Below, piece by piece: positions 1 through 8,964 of a stretch of DNA of 35,820 bases (within the stretch, counting starts at the first letter, position 1; each line of letters starts with the position of its first letter). The notes beneath the pieces are model-generated. The model worked only from the letters and a program-made list of their open reading frames with translations. It had not been told where the DNA came from and searched no databases. The stretch is from an uncultured Clostridium sp. (GTDB lineage Bacteria > Bacillota > Clostridia > TANB77 > CAG-508), in the NCBI GenBank assembly GCA_947648765.1, contig CANSOY010000009.1:1-35820 (forward strand), given 5' to 3'. The position numbers and the translations under genes were made by a program.

Positions 1-1
1 A

Positions 2-1145
2 AACAATGGAACAATCCAGATAGAGGCAGATGGAACATGGACAGTAACAGCATATATCTATGATAAATCTGGAAGAAGTAAGACAAGTAGTAATCTAGTA
101 TTTACAAGAGATACAGTAGGACCTACATTATCCGGATTTGAAATTGTCTATGTACCAACATCGAGAGCAGGAAATGCAACAGTAAGTGGAGCAAGCGATG
201 CTCTTTCTGGACTAGCAACAAAAAATGATGCTTATACATATTATCTGGCAAATGCAAGTGTAGGAGTGACAGCAAGTAATACGTACCAATATACGGGAAT
301 AGATACATCAAGTAATAGAGTATTCAAAGTAGCAGTAAAGGATAAGGCAGGAAATTTAGGAGAGAAAACAGCAAAGTGGACGTCAACTAATTTTGCATAT
401 ACAGGAAGTGCACAGTCTACAACATTAAATCCTGGAAAATATATCCTAGAAGTTTGGGGGGCTCAAGGCGGAAATCATGATAAGGGAGGCAAAGGAGCTT
501 ATGCAAAAACGACAACTAGTGTTGATTCTGTGAAAAATGTCCGAATTTTAGTTGGTGGATGTGGAGAAATAATGAATACAAATGCAACAAGGGGAAGCGG
601 AGGAGGAGGGAGCTTTATCTACTTTGATGCAAATGATCAATATCCGCTTTGTGTTGCTGGAGGCGGCGGCGGATTTAATGCATATTCTGGGGGAGGGGCA
701 GGTGGTTGTGGGTCTGGGACCAACCTCCCTACTCCTGGCGGCGCCGCTGGCTCGGCACCTCTGGCTAGAGTTGGTCATGGCGGGAACAGCAAGGGAAATG
801 GTGGAGGCGGCGGCGGTTGGTTAAGTGATGGAAAACCTGAAAATTCCTCTTTTGCCGGGAAGGCACCGCGAAACGGAGGAAGTGGAGGTACAGGGTCGGA
901 TAGTCAGTTCGGTAAGGGAGGTTTTGGAGGAGGCGGAATGGGCGAAGGTGGGTATGCGGGAGGGGGTGGCGGATACACTGGTGGTTCAGCTGCCATTTAT
1001 GGTTCGGTATGGCGGCAATGGTGGCGGAGGAGGCTCATTTGGTGATATAATGATAGCAGGAGACAAATCTTTCCCAGCACCAGGTGGAGGCAACGAAACG
1101 GGACATAGTGGTAATGGATATGCCCGTATTACATTAGTTGAGTAA
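2..1145 (+). CDS. Surface protein with Ig-like and glycine-rich domains, 5'-partial, frameshifted
   Basis: The gene enters from the left edge in frame 2 with no start in the window. The first ~130 residues look like bacterial Ig-like repeats (YDKSGRS, VKDKAGNLGE), separated by Thr/Ser/Asn-rich strands typical of secreted adhesins. From about base 400 the protein becomes a glycine-rich domain (LEVWGAQGG, then many GGGG stretches). It ends with GNGYARITLVE, the usual C-terminus of this domain type. The frame breaks near 1004-1010: frame 2 runs to a stop at 1045, while the expected glycine-rich tail continues in frame 3 to the stop at 1145. Removing one base in tcggtat (1004-1010) restores GSYGGNGGGGGSFGD, so this is a one-base insertion, either a real mutation or a sequencing error. 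Glycine codons make this stretch much more G-rich than the rest of the window. No sortase motif or membrane anchor is visible at the C-terminus. Confidence 0.8.
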
Positions 1146-1179
1146 CAACAGATAGAATGGAAAAGTGATATAAGTGATT

Positions 1180-1218
1180 GAAAGCGCAACCTTGCCAAGG
1201 TTGCGCTTTCGTCTTTTT
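1180..1218 (+). terminator. Intrinsic terminator of surface-protein gene
   Basis: A perfect 14-bp stem (1180-1193 with 1197-1210, GAAAGCGCAACCTT and its complement) has a 3-nt loop and is followed by GTCTTTTTC. It lies 34 bp after the stop at 1145 and separates this gene from the hydrogenase operon. Confidence 0.85.
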
Positions 1219-1312
1219 CAGGTATATTTTCGCCTTTGTTCACATACTCCTCTAGTGGAGTAGTTTTTGTTAAAAAAGATGTCGAAAAAATGGGACAAAT
1301 TTTCAAAATGCC

Positions 1313-1341
1313 TTGTATAATTTTTTGGTGGATAATATAAT
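1313..1341 (+). promoter_or_regulatory. Promoter of hydCBA
   Basis: TTGTAT (1313-1318), a 17-nt spacer and a perfect TATAAT (1336-1341) form a near-consensus housekeeping promoter. Transcription should start near 1348, giving a short leader that carries the ribosome binding site at 1361. This placement argues against starting hydC at the ATG at 1340, which lies inside the -10 box. Confidence 0.8.
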
Positions 1342-1369
1342 GAAGAAAAAAGGGGAAAAAGGAGATATT

Positions 1370-1861
1370 ATGTGTGATTGTGTAGAAAAGAAAGTACGTG
1401 AAGAAGTTGGACAAATTTTGGAGCAATACGTTGCTACCAAAGATAATCTTATTCAGATTTTGAATGAGGTGCAAGAAAAATATGGTTACATCCCAAAGCC
1501 AGCACAGTTTGCTATTTCCGAATATTTAGATATTCCAATGGCAGAGATTTACGGCGTGATTACCTTCTATTCCAGATTTACGTTAGAGCCAAAAGGAAAG
1601 TACCATATCTCTGTTTGCTTAGGAACTGCGTGTTTTGTAAAAGGATCGGAAAAGATTTTAGACCGCTTAAAAGAGCGTTTGCAAATTGAAGAAGGCAAAA
1701 CCACACCAGATGGAAAGTTCTCCATTGATACCACACGTTGTGTTGGTGCTTGTGGTATTGCACCAGTTTTTACGGTCAACAAAGAGGTATATGGGCATGC
1801 AACGGTTAAGAAACTAGACGAGGTATTAGATAGCCTAGAAAAAGAAGAAGGAGGAAATTAG
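1370..1861 (+). CDS. hydC: NuoE-like [2Fe-2S] subunit of trimeric [FeFe] hydrogenase
   Basis: A 163-aa thioredoxin-like [2Fe-2S] protein of the NuoE/HydC/HndA family, which relays electrons between the NAD(H)-binding subunit and the hydrogenase. The cluster ligands are visible as CLGTAC (C-x4-C) and CVGAC (C-x3-C). The N-terminal helical part (VATKDNLIQILNEVQEKYGYIP) and YGVITFYSRF are typical of the family. I chose ATG 1370 because GGAG (1361-1364) sits 5 nt upstream and the promoter -10 overlaps the earlier ATG at 1340. It is the first gene of a three-gene operon and is followed 1 nt after its stop by hydB. The family role is well established; the gene name follows the Thermotoga HydABC scheme. 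Confidence 0.93.
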   Translation: MCDCVEKKVREEVGQILEQYVATKDNLIQILNEVQEKYGYIPKPAQFAISEYLDIPMAEIYGVITFYSRFTLEPKGKYHISVCLGTACFVKGSEKILDRLKERLQIEEGKTTPDGKFSIDTTRCVGACGIAPVFTVNKEVYGHATVKKLDEVLDSLEKEEGGN

Positions 1862-1862
1862 G

Positions 1863-3734
1863 ATGAAGACATGGGAAGAAATTGAAGCCATTCGTACCAA
1901 AACTTACCAAGAAATTGAACTCCGCAAAAATACCAATGCAGATACCAGAGAAAAGCATATTTTAATCTGCCATGGAACCGGTTGTACATCGTCAAAATCT
2001 CCAGAAATTTTGCAAGAATTTCGCAAAATTCTAGAAGAAAAGCATATTGAAAACGTCAAAGTAATTATGACTGGATGTTTTGGACTTTGTGCCAAAGGTC
2101 CAATCGTTATCATCCGTCCAGAAGATGTATTCTATGCGATGGTTAAGCCAGAAGACGTGCGAGAAATTGTAGAAACACACATTGAACAAGGACAAATTGT
2201 TGACCGACTATTATGCCAAGATGTGGATGGCTCTAAGGTAAAAACATTGGACGAATTAAATTTCTATAAAAAGCAAAAGAGAATTGTTCTCAAAAACTGT
2301 GGTATGATAAACCCAGAAAACATTGACGAATATCTTGCCTTTGACGGATACAGAGCCTTAGAAAAAGTTTTGAAAGAAATGTCGCCAGAAGAAGTCATTG
2401 CACAAATGAGTGCATCTGGGCTTCGTGGTAGAGGCGGAGCAGGTTTCCCAACCGGCAAGAAATGGGAACTAACGGCACAAGAACAAGCAGACCAAAAGTA
2501 TGTGGTTTGTAACGCAGATGAGGGCGACCCAGGAGCCTTTATGGACCGTAGTATTCTAGAAGGTGATCCACATACTGTACTAGAAGCAATGACGATTGCA
2601 GGCTATGCTATTGGCGCAACCAAAGGATATATTTATGTTCGTGCTGAATATCCAATCGCTGTCCATAGACTTACCATTGCCATCCAACAAGCCAGAGAAT
2701 ATGGGCTATTAGGAGAAAATATCTTAGGAAGCAACCACTCCTTTGCTATTGAAATCCGTTTAGGAGCAGGAGCCTTTGTTTGTGGAGAAGAAACAGCCCT
2801 ACTCGAGTCCATTGAAGGAAGAAGAGGACAGCCAAGAGTAAAACCACCATTCCCAGCACAAAAGGGATTATGGGGAAAACCGACCTTAATCAATAATGTA
2901 GAAACCTATGCCAATGTAACACAAATTATCTTAAAAGGAGCCGAATGGTTTTCTTCCATCGGAACCGAAAATTCAAAAGGAACCAAGGTATTTGCCCTAG
3001 GAGGTAATGTGCAAAACATTGGACTTGTGGAAGTGCCAATGGGAACGACCCTTCGTGAAATTGTTTACGACATTGGTGGCGGAATACCAAACGGAAGAGC
3101 CTTCAAAGCAGCACAAACCGGAGGACCTTCTGGAGGTTGTATTCCAAAAGAGCATTTAGATACCCCAATCGACTATGAGTCCTTAAAACAAATTGGCTCT
3201 ATGATGGGGTCTGGTGGACTGATTGTAATGGACGATACCAAATGTATGGTAAACCTTGCTAAATTCTATATCGAATTTACGGTTGACGAGTCTTGCGGAA
3301 AATGTACGCCATGTCGTATTGGAACCAAAAGAATGCACGAAATGCTAGCCAAAATCTGTGAAGGAAAAGCAACGCTAGAAGAATTAGACGAACTTGAAGC
3401 ACTTGCCATCAATATTGCCAAAACCGCTATTTGTGGACTTGGACAAAGTGCACCAAACCCAGTCTTATCTACTCTAAAATATTTCCGTGAAGAATATTTG
3501 GAGCATATTAAATACAAACAATGCTCAGCAGGAGAATGTAAAGCATTAACGAATATTTGGATTGACCCAGAATTATGTAGAGGTTGTGGACTATGTAAGC
3601 GAAATTGTCCAGTAGGTGCCATTGAAGGCGAGCCAGCAAACAAGCACCGTATTGAAAAAGAAAAATGTATCAAATGTGGTACTTGTATTGCAAAATGTCC
3701 ATTCCATGCAATTAGTGCGAAAGGAGGAAAGTAG
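1863..3734 (+). CDS. hydB: NuoF-like NADH/FMN-binding subunit of trimeric [FeFe] hydrogenase
   Basis: A 623-aa HydB/HndC-type flavoprotein. In order: an N-terminal thioredoxin-like [2Fe-2S] domain (C36, C41, C72, C76); the NuoF core with the FMN/NADH site (GRGGAGFPTGKKW at 189-201; CNADEGDPGAFMDR at 216-229); the NuoF [4Fe-4S] motif SCGKCTPCR (from residue 477, with a further Cys in AICGLGQ); and two C-terminal ferredoxin-type [4Fe-4S] motifs (CRGCGLCKRNC from 572, then CIKCGTCIAKC). Length and domain order match the electron-bifurcating HydB/HndC type, which couples NADH and reduced ferredoxin oxidation to H2 formation. It starts 1 nt after hydC behind GAAGGAGG and is 3 nt upstream of hydA, so the three are translated together. 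Bifurcation is inferred from architecture. Confidence 0.95.
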   Translation: MKTWEEIEAIRTKTYQEIELRKNTNADTREKHILICHGTGCTSSKSPEILQEFRKILEEKHIENVKVIMTGCFGLCAKGPIVIIRPEDVFYAMVKPEDVREIVETHIEQGQIVDRLLCQDVDGSKVKTLDELNFYKKQKRIVLKNCGMINPENIDEYLAFDGYRALEKVLKEMSPEEVIAQMSASGLRGRGGAGFPTGKKWELTAQEQADQKYVVCNADEGDPGAFMDRSILEGDPHTVLEAMTIAGYAIGATKGYIYVRAEYPIAVHRLTIAIQQAREYGLLGENILGSNHSFAIEIRLGAGAFVCGEETALLESIEGRRGQPRVKPPFPAQKGLWGKPTLINNVETYANVTQIILKGAEWFSSIGTENSKGTKVFALGGNVQNIGLVEVPMGTTLREIVYDIGGGIPNGRAFKAAQTGGPSGGCIPKEHLDTPIDYESLKQIGSMMGSGGLIVMDDTKCMVNLAKFYIEFTVDESCGKCTPCRIGTKRMHEMLAKICEGKATLEELDELEALAINIAKTAICGLGQSAPNPVLSTLKYFREEYLEHIKYKQCSAGECKALTNIWIDPELCRGCGLCKRNCPVGAIEGEPANKHRIEKEKCIKCGTCIAKCPFHAISAKGGK

Positions 3735-3737
3735 CAG

Positions 3738-5465
3738 ATGGTTCATTTGAAAATTGATCAAAAAGAGGTAGAAGTTCCAGAAGGAACCACCATACTAGAA
3801 GCGGCTAGAAGTGTCGGGATAGATATTCCAACCCTATGCTTTTTGAAAGAAATTAACGAAATTGGAGATTGCCGTATCTGTATTACCAAAGTAGAAGGAA
3901 GAAGAGGATTTGCTACTTCCTGTATCACGAAAGTAGAGGAAGGAATGGTCATTTCCACCAATTCGCCAGAGGTTATTGAAGGTAGAAAAATGATACTAGA
4001 TCTCATTTTGTCCAACCACAATCGTGAATGTCTAACCTGTACGAGAAATGGAAACTGCGAGTTGCAAAACCTAGCCCATAAATATAACGTAACGAATATT
4101 ACTTACCAAGGCGAAAGAAGCCCAGATACCATCGATGATGTATCGCCTTGCATTGTGCGCGACTCGAGCAAATGTATCTTATGCCGTAGATGTATTGGTG
4201 CTTGTAAAAATATGCAAAAAATTGGAGCCATTGATACCGCACAAAGAGGATTTTCTTCTAAGATTGAAACGGTTGGAGGACATAGTCTAAATGACGTAAA
4301 CTGTACGTTCTGTGGACAATGTATTGAAGCCTGTCCAGTTGGAGCCTTGAAAGAAAAAGAGTCTAGCGATGTCGTTTGGGAGAAGTTACAAGACCCAGAC
4401 ACTTATGTCATTGTTCAAACAGCACCAGCGGTTCGTGTTGGATTAGGAGAAGAGTTTGGACTTCCGATTGGAACCAATGTAACCGGAAAAATGGTCAATG
4501 CCCTAAAACGTCTAGGCTTTGACAAAGTCTTTGATACCAACACAGGAGCAGATTTTACCATCATGGAAGAAGGAACCGAGTTTATCCATCGTTTCCAAGC
4601 CAATGATAACCTTCCAATGATAACTTCTTGCTGTCCTGCTTGGGTGAAATATATTGAAGGAAATTATCCAGAGTTATTACCACATCTATCCAGTTGTAAA
4701 TCTCCGCATCAAATGTTTGGAGCACTTTTGAAATCTTACTATGCAGAAAAAATGGGATTCAATCCGGAGCATATTTTTGTGGTATCTGTTATGCCATGTA
4801 TTGCCAAGAAATATGAAAGACAAAGAGAAGAAATGACGGAAGATGTAGATGCAGTTCTTACCACACGTGAACTTGCTCGTATGATAAAACAAGCCAACAT
4901 TGAGTTTGTGGAATTAGAGGACGAAGCCTTTGATGACCCAATGGGCGAAGCATCTGGTGCAGCAGCCATCTTTGGTGTAACCGGTGGTGTCATGGAAGCT
5001 GCTCTTCGTAGTGTATCCGAACTTATGACAGGACAGGAACTTGCCAAAGTGGAATTTGAAGCAGTCCGTGGAAAAGAAGGAATTAAAGAAGCAACTGTTA
5101 CAATCGCTGGAAAAGAAGTAAAAGTAGCGGTAGCACATGGCCTTGCCAATGCACAAACCATTATGAACCAAATTCGTGATGGAAAAAGTGATTACCAATT
5201 TGTTGAGATTATGGCATGTCCAGGCGGATGTGTAATGGGAGGCGGTCAACCGATTAAAACCTCCAAAGTTCGTGCTACCATTGATGTAAGAGCAAAGCGA
5301 ACCGAGTCGATGTATTCAATTGACGAAAAAAGTGTGGTTCGTAAATCTCACGAAAACCCAGTTTTGAAAAAGATTTATGCAGAATATTTAGGAGAAGCGG
5401 GTGGCGAAAAAGCACATCATTTGCTACATACCCACTATTCTGAAAAGAAGAAATACAATATCTAA
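3738..5465 (+). CDS. hydA: [FeFe] hydrogenase catalytic subunit
   Basis: A 575-aa catalytic subunit (HydA/HndD type, trimeric group A). The domains are: plant-type [2Fe-2S] ferredoxin (C34, C45, C48, C62); His-Cys [4Fe-4S] (H94, C98, C101, C107); two [4Fe-4S] ferredoxin motifs (C146/149/152/156 and C189/192/195/199); then the H-cluster domain. H-cluster signatures are L1 TSCCPAWV (T296-V303), L2 MPCIAKK (C354) and L3 MACPGGCVMGGGQP (C494, C498). The ligands expected by analogy with Clostridium CpI are therefore all present, including the extra Cys (C298) of the proton path. The small-subunit-like tail is intact. Maturases HydE/F/G are not in the window. A terminator follows directly, so hydCBA is a complete operon. 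Confidence 0.96.
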   Translation: MVHLKIDQKEVEVPEGTTILEAARSVGIDIPTLCFLKEINEIGDCRICITKVEGRRGFATSCITKVEEGMVISTNSPEVIEGRKMILDLILSNHNRECLTCTRNGNCELQNLAHKYNVTNITYQGERSPDTIDDVSPCIVRDSSKCILCRRCIGACKNMQKIGAIDTAQRGFSSKIETVGGHSLNDVNCTFCGQCIEACPVGALKEKESSDVVWEKLQDPDTYVIVQTAPAVRVGLGEEFGLPIGTNVTGKMVNALKRLGFDKVFDTNTGADFTIMEEGTEFIHRFQANDNLPMITSCCPAWVKYIEGNYPELLPHLSSCKSPHQMFGALLKSYYAEKMGFNPEHIFVVSVMPCIAKKYERQREEMTEDVDAVLTTRELARMIKQANIEFVELEDEAFDDPMGEASGAAAIFGVTGGVMEAALRSVSELMTGQELAKVEFEAVRGKEGIKEATVTIAGKEVKVAVAHGLANAQTIMNQIRDGKSDYQFVEIMACPGGCVMGGGQPIKTSKVRATIDVRAKRTESMYSIDEKSVVRKSHENPVLKKIYAEYLGEAGGEKAHHLLHTHYSEKKKYNI

Positions 5466-5471
5466 ACATAG

Positions 5472-5501
5472 AAAAGTTAGTCGAAATTGACTAACTTTTT
5501 T
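5472..5501 (+). terminator. Intrinsic terminator of hydCBA
   Basis: An 11-bp stem (5472-5482 with 5489-5499, AAAAGTTAGTC) has a 6-nt loop and ends in a run of seven T. It starts 7 bp after the hydA stop. Confidence 0.9.
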
Positions 5502-5574
5502 CGTTAAATACATTGGATTGGGATAGCAATGTTTTTCTCGTCTAGTGGTAGGATTTTTTCAATCATACAGACAA

Positions 5575-5613
5575 TTTATGCAAATATGGACTACGACTCC
5601 AGATTTGCATAAA
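5575..5613. repeat. Inverted repeat between convergent transcription units
   Basis: Perfect 11-bp arms TTTATGCAAAT (5575-5585) and ATTTGCATAAA (5603-5613) are separated by 17 nt. It lies between the end of hydA and the end of the leftward gene at 5660. No strong T-run follows on either strand, so a terminator role is uncertain. Confidence 0.5.
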
Positions 5614-5634
5614 AATGAAAATAAGCCAAGAACA

Positions 5635-5657
5635 AGCAGGCATTTACATGCACTGCT
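5635..5657 (-). terminator. Possible terminator hairpin of the leftward membrane genes
   Basis: The stem pairs AGCAG with CTGCT and GCAT with ATGC (5635-5643 with 5648-5657, one bulged A at 5652) around a TTAC loop. It sits 2 bp beyond the stop of the leftward gene at 5660. Only a weak T-rich tail follows on the minus strand, so this is a tentative call. Confidence 0.35.
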
Positions 5658-5659
5658 TT

Positions 5660-6004
5660 TTATGGAATACCATTCAGTATATTTTGAAGCGGAACCAATT
5701 CATTGGTAAGTGGTAGAGGACCCATAACCGGAAATGGTCCGCCACCATCTAAATTGTTGTCATATGCTAAAAACCATGTACCAATATGTGCTTTTTCATA
5801 GCAATTTACTTTGTGGTAATCGATAATCTTGTAGCCGAGTCCTAAATATTCCTTTGTTCCACCATCTTTATAAACTGCAATACAGAACGAAAACAGTGGG
5901 AATTTTCCTTGTTGCACACGTGAAAAATCAATCCAAGCAAAAAGAAGTGCGAACAAGAGTAAAATTCCAAGCGTAATGGCCAGTATTTTTATGCCCTTTT
6001 TCAT
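5660..6004 (-). CDS. Small membrane-anchored protein of unknown function
   Basis: A 114-aa protein with one N-terminal hydrophobic segment (KILAITLGILLLFALLFAWI) and then an extracytoplasmic domain containing DFSRVQQGKFPLFSF and YKDGGTKEYLGLGYKIIDYHK. The YKDGGTxxYxGLGYK pattern occurs in short conserved Firmicute membrane proteins and lipoproteins without known function (recalled, not searched). I prefer the ATG at 6004 over the one at 6010, because AGGAGGAG abuts the earlier ATG with almost no spacing but stands about 7 nt from the later one. It is the second gene of a leftward pair, 27 bp after the polytopic membrane protein. Confidence 0.7.
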   Translation of the reverse strand: MKKGIKILAITLGILLLFALLFAWIDFSRVQQGKFPLFSFCIAVYKDGGTKEYLGLGYKIIDYHKVNCYEKAHIGTWFLAYDNNLDGGGPFPVMGPLPLTNELVPLQNILNGIP

Positions 6005-6031
6005 AGACATCTCCTCCTTTCCAATAAAAAG

Positions 6032-7387
6032 TTATTTTTCTGGTAATTGCTTCGGTTCCATACAGGTATAATATCCTGTAAAATGTAAGATAAGAACATA
6101 GAACTGAATGATTGAAATACTAAACAAGCGGTAAGTAAAGAATGGGTGGAAAAACGAGTGATTACGAATGATAACACACCATAAAAACGGAATGAGAAAA
6201 CTCATCAAAAATGGCAAACTGGTAAGGCAAATTCTAGCATAGGGAATACTGTTTTTACGGTTACGGATAAGCTGTATTATTCCTAAAATAGCGCAAATGA
6301 CGCCATTTACCACAAGTGTTGTCGTACCAAGTAAGAAAGATACACGGTCGAAAACAACTAAAAGTGGGAAACTGCCTCCTTCGCTACGAAGCCCAATTTG
6401 CCCAAAGGCTTGCAAGGTAAGGTTTCGACCAAAGAATACATCAACGAAAAGCCATTTGGTAAGCCAAGTAAAGCCATACCCAGCGAGCCATAAAAGCCCA
6501 CAAGAAAGGTACGTCTGCAATAACTCTTTTCCATTTGCATTTTCTTCTTTTATCTTGCACAATAACAGTAAGGTAAGAGGAAGCAAGCAACCTAGAATTG
6601 GCGAAGTAAGCAAGTCAAAAAAGTTAATGATAGACCCCATGATAAAAAAGAATATCCCAGCTTTTTTTCCTTTGGTGTAACGACAAAGAAGAAAAATCAT
6701 ACTAGCAAGCGTAAACAGGAATAAAAGGGACTCATTGATGGAACGTGTTAAGGTAAAAATGGAAGCACTAAGAAGACCCATCGCAAATGCTAAAGCTGTG
6801 CAGATACCAAGTCTTTTTCCTGCTACGATACAAAAGGCAACAAAGAGGATTGCCATGGCGAGCAAAAGGAAAATACGAATACCGTGTAAATCTAGGAAGA
6901 GCAAAAGTGGTCGTAGTAATACTTGGTGCCCATGCCAATAACGGGCATACTCGGACGAGTGAGTAAGGGTATCTCCATGCATCATGCCATAGAACTCGCG
7001 AATTAAGCAGTTTTTGTTTGGCTCTAAGTATTGTTCATTGGCTGGGATGGACTCGGTTGGTGTAGTATCAAGGGTTTGCTCTTGTTCTGGCAAATAACTT
7101 TTGCGAGAAAGTAGAGTGGACTCAAAAGGATGGGAGGCATCCACAGAAGCAATTAGATTTAACATTAAAACATCCGAGTAATTAAATAAAACTTCTGTCT
7201 TATGTGGTAAGGGAATAATTTGCTTTTCGTTTTCTTGGATTAAAACCTCGGAAGATTTTTGCAAATTCTTTGCAATCCAATTCTTTGGAATACAATTCAC
7301 ACATGTTAATACAATTAGGTAGGCACACATACAAGCAAAAAACATACCGAGATAGGTAAGAAATGGTTTGAAAAATGATGGTTTCAT
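6032..7387 (-). CDS. Polytopic membrane protein, unknown, possibly glycosyltransferase-like
   Basis: A 451-aa integral membrane protein. It has one N-terminal TM segment (about residues 9-31), a soluble extracytoplasmic loop of roughly 130 residues containing a YARYWHGHQVLLRPLL segment, then about eight hydrophobic segments to the C-terminus. The layout (large first external loop followed by a TM bundle) resembles GT-C glycosyltransferases and related cell-envelope polymer proteins. I see no convincing catalytic DxD/ED pair, so I do not assign a reaction. A ribosome binding site (AAAAAGGAG) lies about 12 nt before the ATG. It is divergent from the GT-C-like gene at 7476, and the two share a short promoter region, which hints at a linked role. 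Confidence 0.6.
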   Translation of the reverse strand: MKPSFFKPFLTYLGMFFACMCAYLIVLTCVNCIPKNWIAKNLQKSSEVLIQENEKQIIPLPHKTEVLFNYSDVLMLNLIASVDASHPFESTLLSRKSYLPEQEQTLDTTPTESIPANEQYLEPNKNCLIREFYGMMHGDTLTHSSEYARYWHGHQVLLRPLLLFLDLHGIRIFLLLAMAILFVAFCIVAGKRLGICTALAFAMGLLSASIFTLTRSINESLLFLFTLASMIFLLCRYTKGKKAGIFFFIMGSIINFFDLLTSPILGCLLPLTLLLLCKIKEENANGKELLQTYLSCGLLWLAGYGFTWLTKWLFVDVFFGRNLTLQAFGQIGLRSEGGSFPLLVVFDRVSFLLGTTTLVVNGVICAILGIIQLIRNRKNSIPYARICLTSLPFLMSFLIPFLWCVIIRNHSFFHPFFTYRLFSISIIQFYVLILHFTGYYTCMEPKQLPEK

Positions 7388-7413
7388 TTGTCGAAATATC
7401 TCCTTTTTAGGTA

Positions 7414-7446
7414 TTGTTCACGATTTATTTTTATGGTAATATTATA
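7414..7446. promoter_or_regulatory. Overlapping divergent promoters
   Basis: Rightward: TTGTTC (7414-7419), 17 nt, TAATAT (7437-7442). Leftward: TATAAT on the minus strand (7446-7441), without a good -35. The two -10 elements overlap, so RNA polymerase binding for the two directions should be mutually exclusive. The rightward start near 7449 leaves almost no leader before ATG 7455, favouring the TTG at 7476. Confidence 0.6.
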
Positions 7447-7475
7447 ACGAAAAAATGAGCAAAGGGGAAGAAAAA

Positions 7476-8963
7476 TTGGAAAAAAACATGCAGCTAGTGA
7501 AGAAAAATGGTAAGACAAAACAAATACTATGGATTTTCGTTCGTAGCCTACTAATTGCTATTTTTATTGGTACTTCCATTTGGGGAAATATGACGCATGA
7601 GAGATGGGGGGATGAAGCACAAGCATGGCTTTTAGCAAGAGATGCTAGTGTCTCAGAGATTGTGTTCCAGTATGTAAAACCGGAAGGAAGCCCTGTTTTA
7701 TGGCACTTAATCTTAAAGTTTGCCATTACACTTGGGTTAGACTATTCCTTTTATGGGATAATTCCTCTTGTGTTTACTGTGATTGGCTTAATCCTTTTGG
7801 AATTCAAACTAAAAGTGCCATGGTATATCAAGATTTTACTGCCATTTACCTATTATATTTTTTATCAATATAACATCATAGCAAGAAGTTATTGTATGCT
7901 ATTCCCAACCTTATGCTATATCGCTCTAGTGTATCCTAACCGAGCCGAAAAGCCAATCCAATATGCACTTGGACTAGCGCTCCTAAGTAGTATTTGCTTG
8001 CATGGCTGTTTACTTTCGGGAACGTTATTCGTACTCTATTTATTAGAATATCTAAGCAAGAGATTAAAAGAAGAAAAAAGTATTCGTAGCATTTTGGCAG
8101 AAAAGAAGGTATGGGTTCCATTTCTAATCCTAGGATTGTATTATTGCTTCTTAATTTATACACTAATACCACAAGGAGAAATCCCGGTATTCACAAAAGG
8201 GAAAGACTTGAATTTCTGGGAGAAAACGGCAGAAACGATAGGAGAAGCAAGTATTAGTTCGAAAATAACAGAAAAATGGGTTAATGTAGTAGGCTGTATA
8301 TTGACCGGAGGAATTACCATCCTATTCCTAACCCGAGCCAAAAAAGAAGATCAAAAAATGATTTTCCTCTTGGTTCCAATCTTAGTCCTATTCTTAACGT
8401 ATTACTGCAATGCGTGGCACATTGGTATCTTAACCGAAGTCCTATTTTTTGTCTGGTATATCTTTTACCAAGGTATGTCAGAAAAGACCAAGTTGTGGGA
8501 AAAAACAGTGTTACTCGTTGGCATTTGTTTTATTTTAGTTATGCAAGTATTATGGAGTGGAAAGGCTTTCCTAGAGGAGAATAGAAAAATTTATTCCCAT
8601 GGACACACGATAGCAGAAGTATTAAAAGAGCCAGTTCAACAAGGCAAGAAAATTTATGGACTTCAGTATTCTGTAACTGCCATCTTACCATATTTTGAAA
8701 AGAATATTTTTGCGAATTTTCCGAACGAAGACGAGAGTTTTTACCACTGGATTGACCAAAGAGAAAATCCGCAAACAACAGAAGAAATATTAGAAGGGGA
8801 AGCAGACATTTATGTGATTTCAGAAGCCTACCTACCATATTATGTGGATTTAATGGAAAAATTAAGAGAAAAAGGATATACCTTAGTACGCTACAGTAGT
8901 GCTCTTTTAGTAAAAGGAAATACTTATGAATATTCTGGGTATGTGCTAGCAAGTAAAGAATGA
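7476..8963 (+). CDS. GT-C-like membrane glycosyltransferase (predicted)
   Basis: About 495 aa with roughly ten TM segments. The first external loop carries ERWGDEAQAWLLARDASVSEI, an acidic DE motif in the place where GT-C (dolichyl/undecaprenyl-phosphate sugar) transferases keep their catalytic aspartate. Later segments include YNIIARSYCMLFP and a C-terminal soluble part of about 120 residues. The likely job is transfer of a lipid-linked sugar to an external acceptor; donor and acceptor cannot be read from sequence. ATG 7455 has no ribosome binding site and lies only a few nt from the predicted RNA start. TTG 7476 has AAAGGGGA 8 nt upstream, and ATG 7488 is a further option. A hairpin follows the stop. 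Confidence 0.7.
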   Translation: MEKNMQLVKKNGKTKQILWIFVRSLLIAIFIGTSIWGNMTHERWGDEAQAWLLARDASVSEIVFQYVKPEGSPVLWHLILKFAITLGLDYSFYGIIPLVFTVIGLILLEFKLKVPWYIKILLPFTYYIFYQYNIIARSYCMLFPTLCYIALVYPNRAEKPIQYALGLALLSSICLHGCLLSGTLFVLYLLEYLSKRLKEEKSIRSILAEKKVWVPFLILGLYYCFLIYTLIPQGEIPVFTKGKDLNFWEKTAETIGEASISSKITEKWVNVVGCILTGGITILFLTRAKKEDQKMIFLLVPILVLFLTYYCNAWHIGILTEVLFFVWYIFYQGMSEKTKLWEKTVLLVGICFILVMQVLWSGKAFLEENRKIYSHGHTIAEVLKEPVQQGKKIYGLQYSVTAILPYFEKNIFANFPNEDESFYHWIDQRENPQTTEEILEGEADIYVISEAYLPYYVDLMEKLREKGYTLVRYSSALLVKGNTYEYSGYVLASKE

Positions 8964-8964
8964 G

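Noticed and set aside
690-720. G-rich tract (GGGGGAGGGG ... GGGTCTGGG) as a G-quadruplex
   Set aside because: It has four G-runs, but one loop is about 11 nt and the richness is explained by glycine codons; no regulatory position.
548-824. Long open frames on other frames and the minus strand within the glycine-rich region
   Set aside because: They are shadows of GGN codon runs; the frame from base 2 has clear Ig-like and glycine-rich protein sequence, and the others are low-complexity without ribosome binding sites.
1313-1369. Upstream TTG/ATG starts for hydC
   Set aside because: They lie in the promoter -35/-10 boxes and lack a ribosome binding site; ATG 1370 has GGAG at 5 nt.
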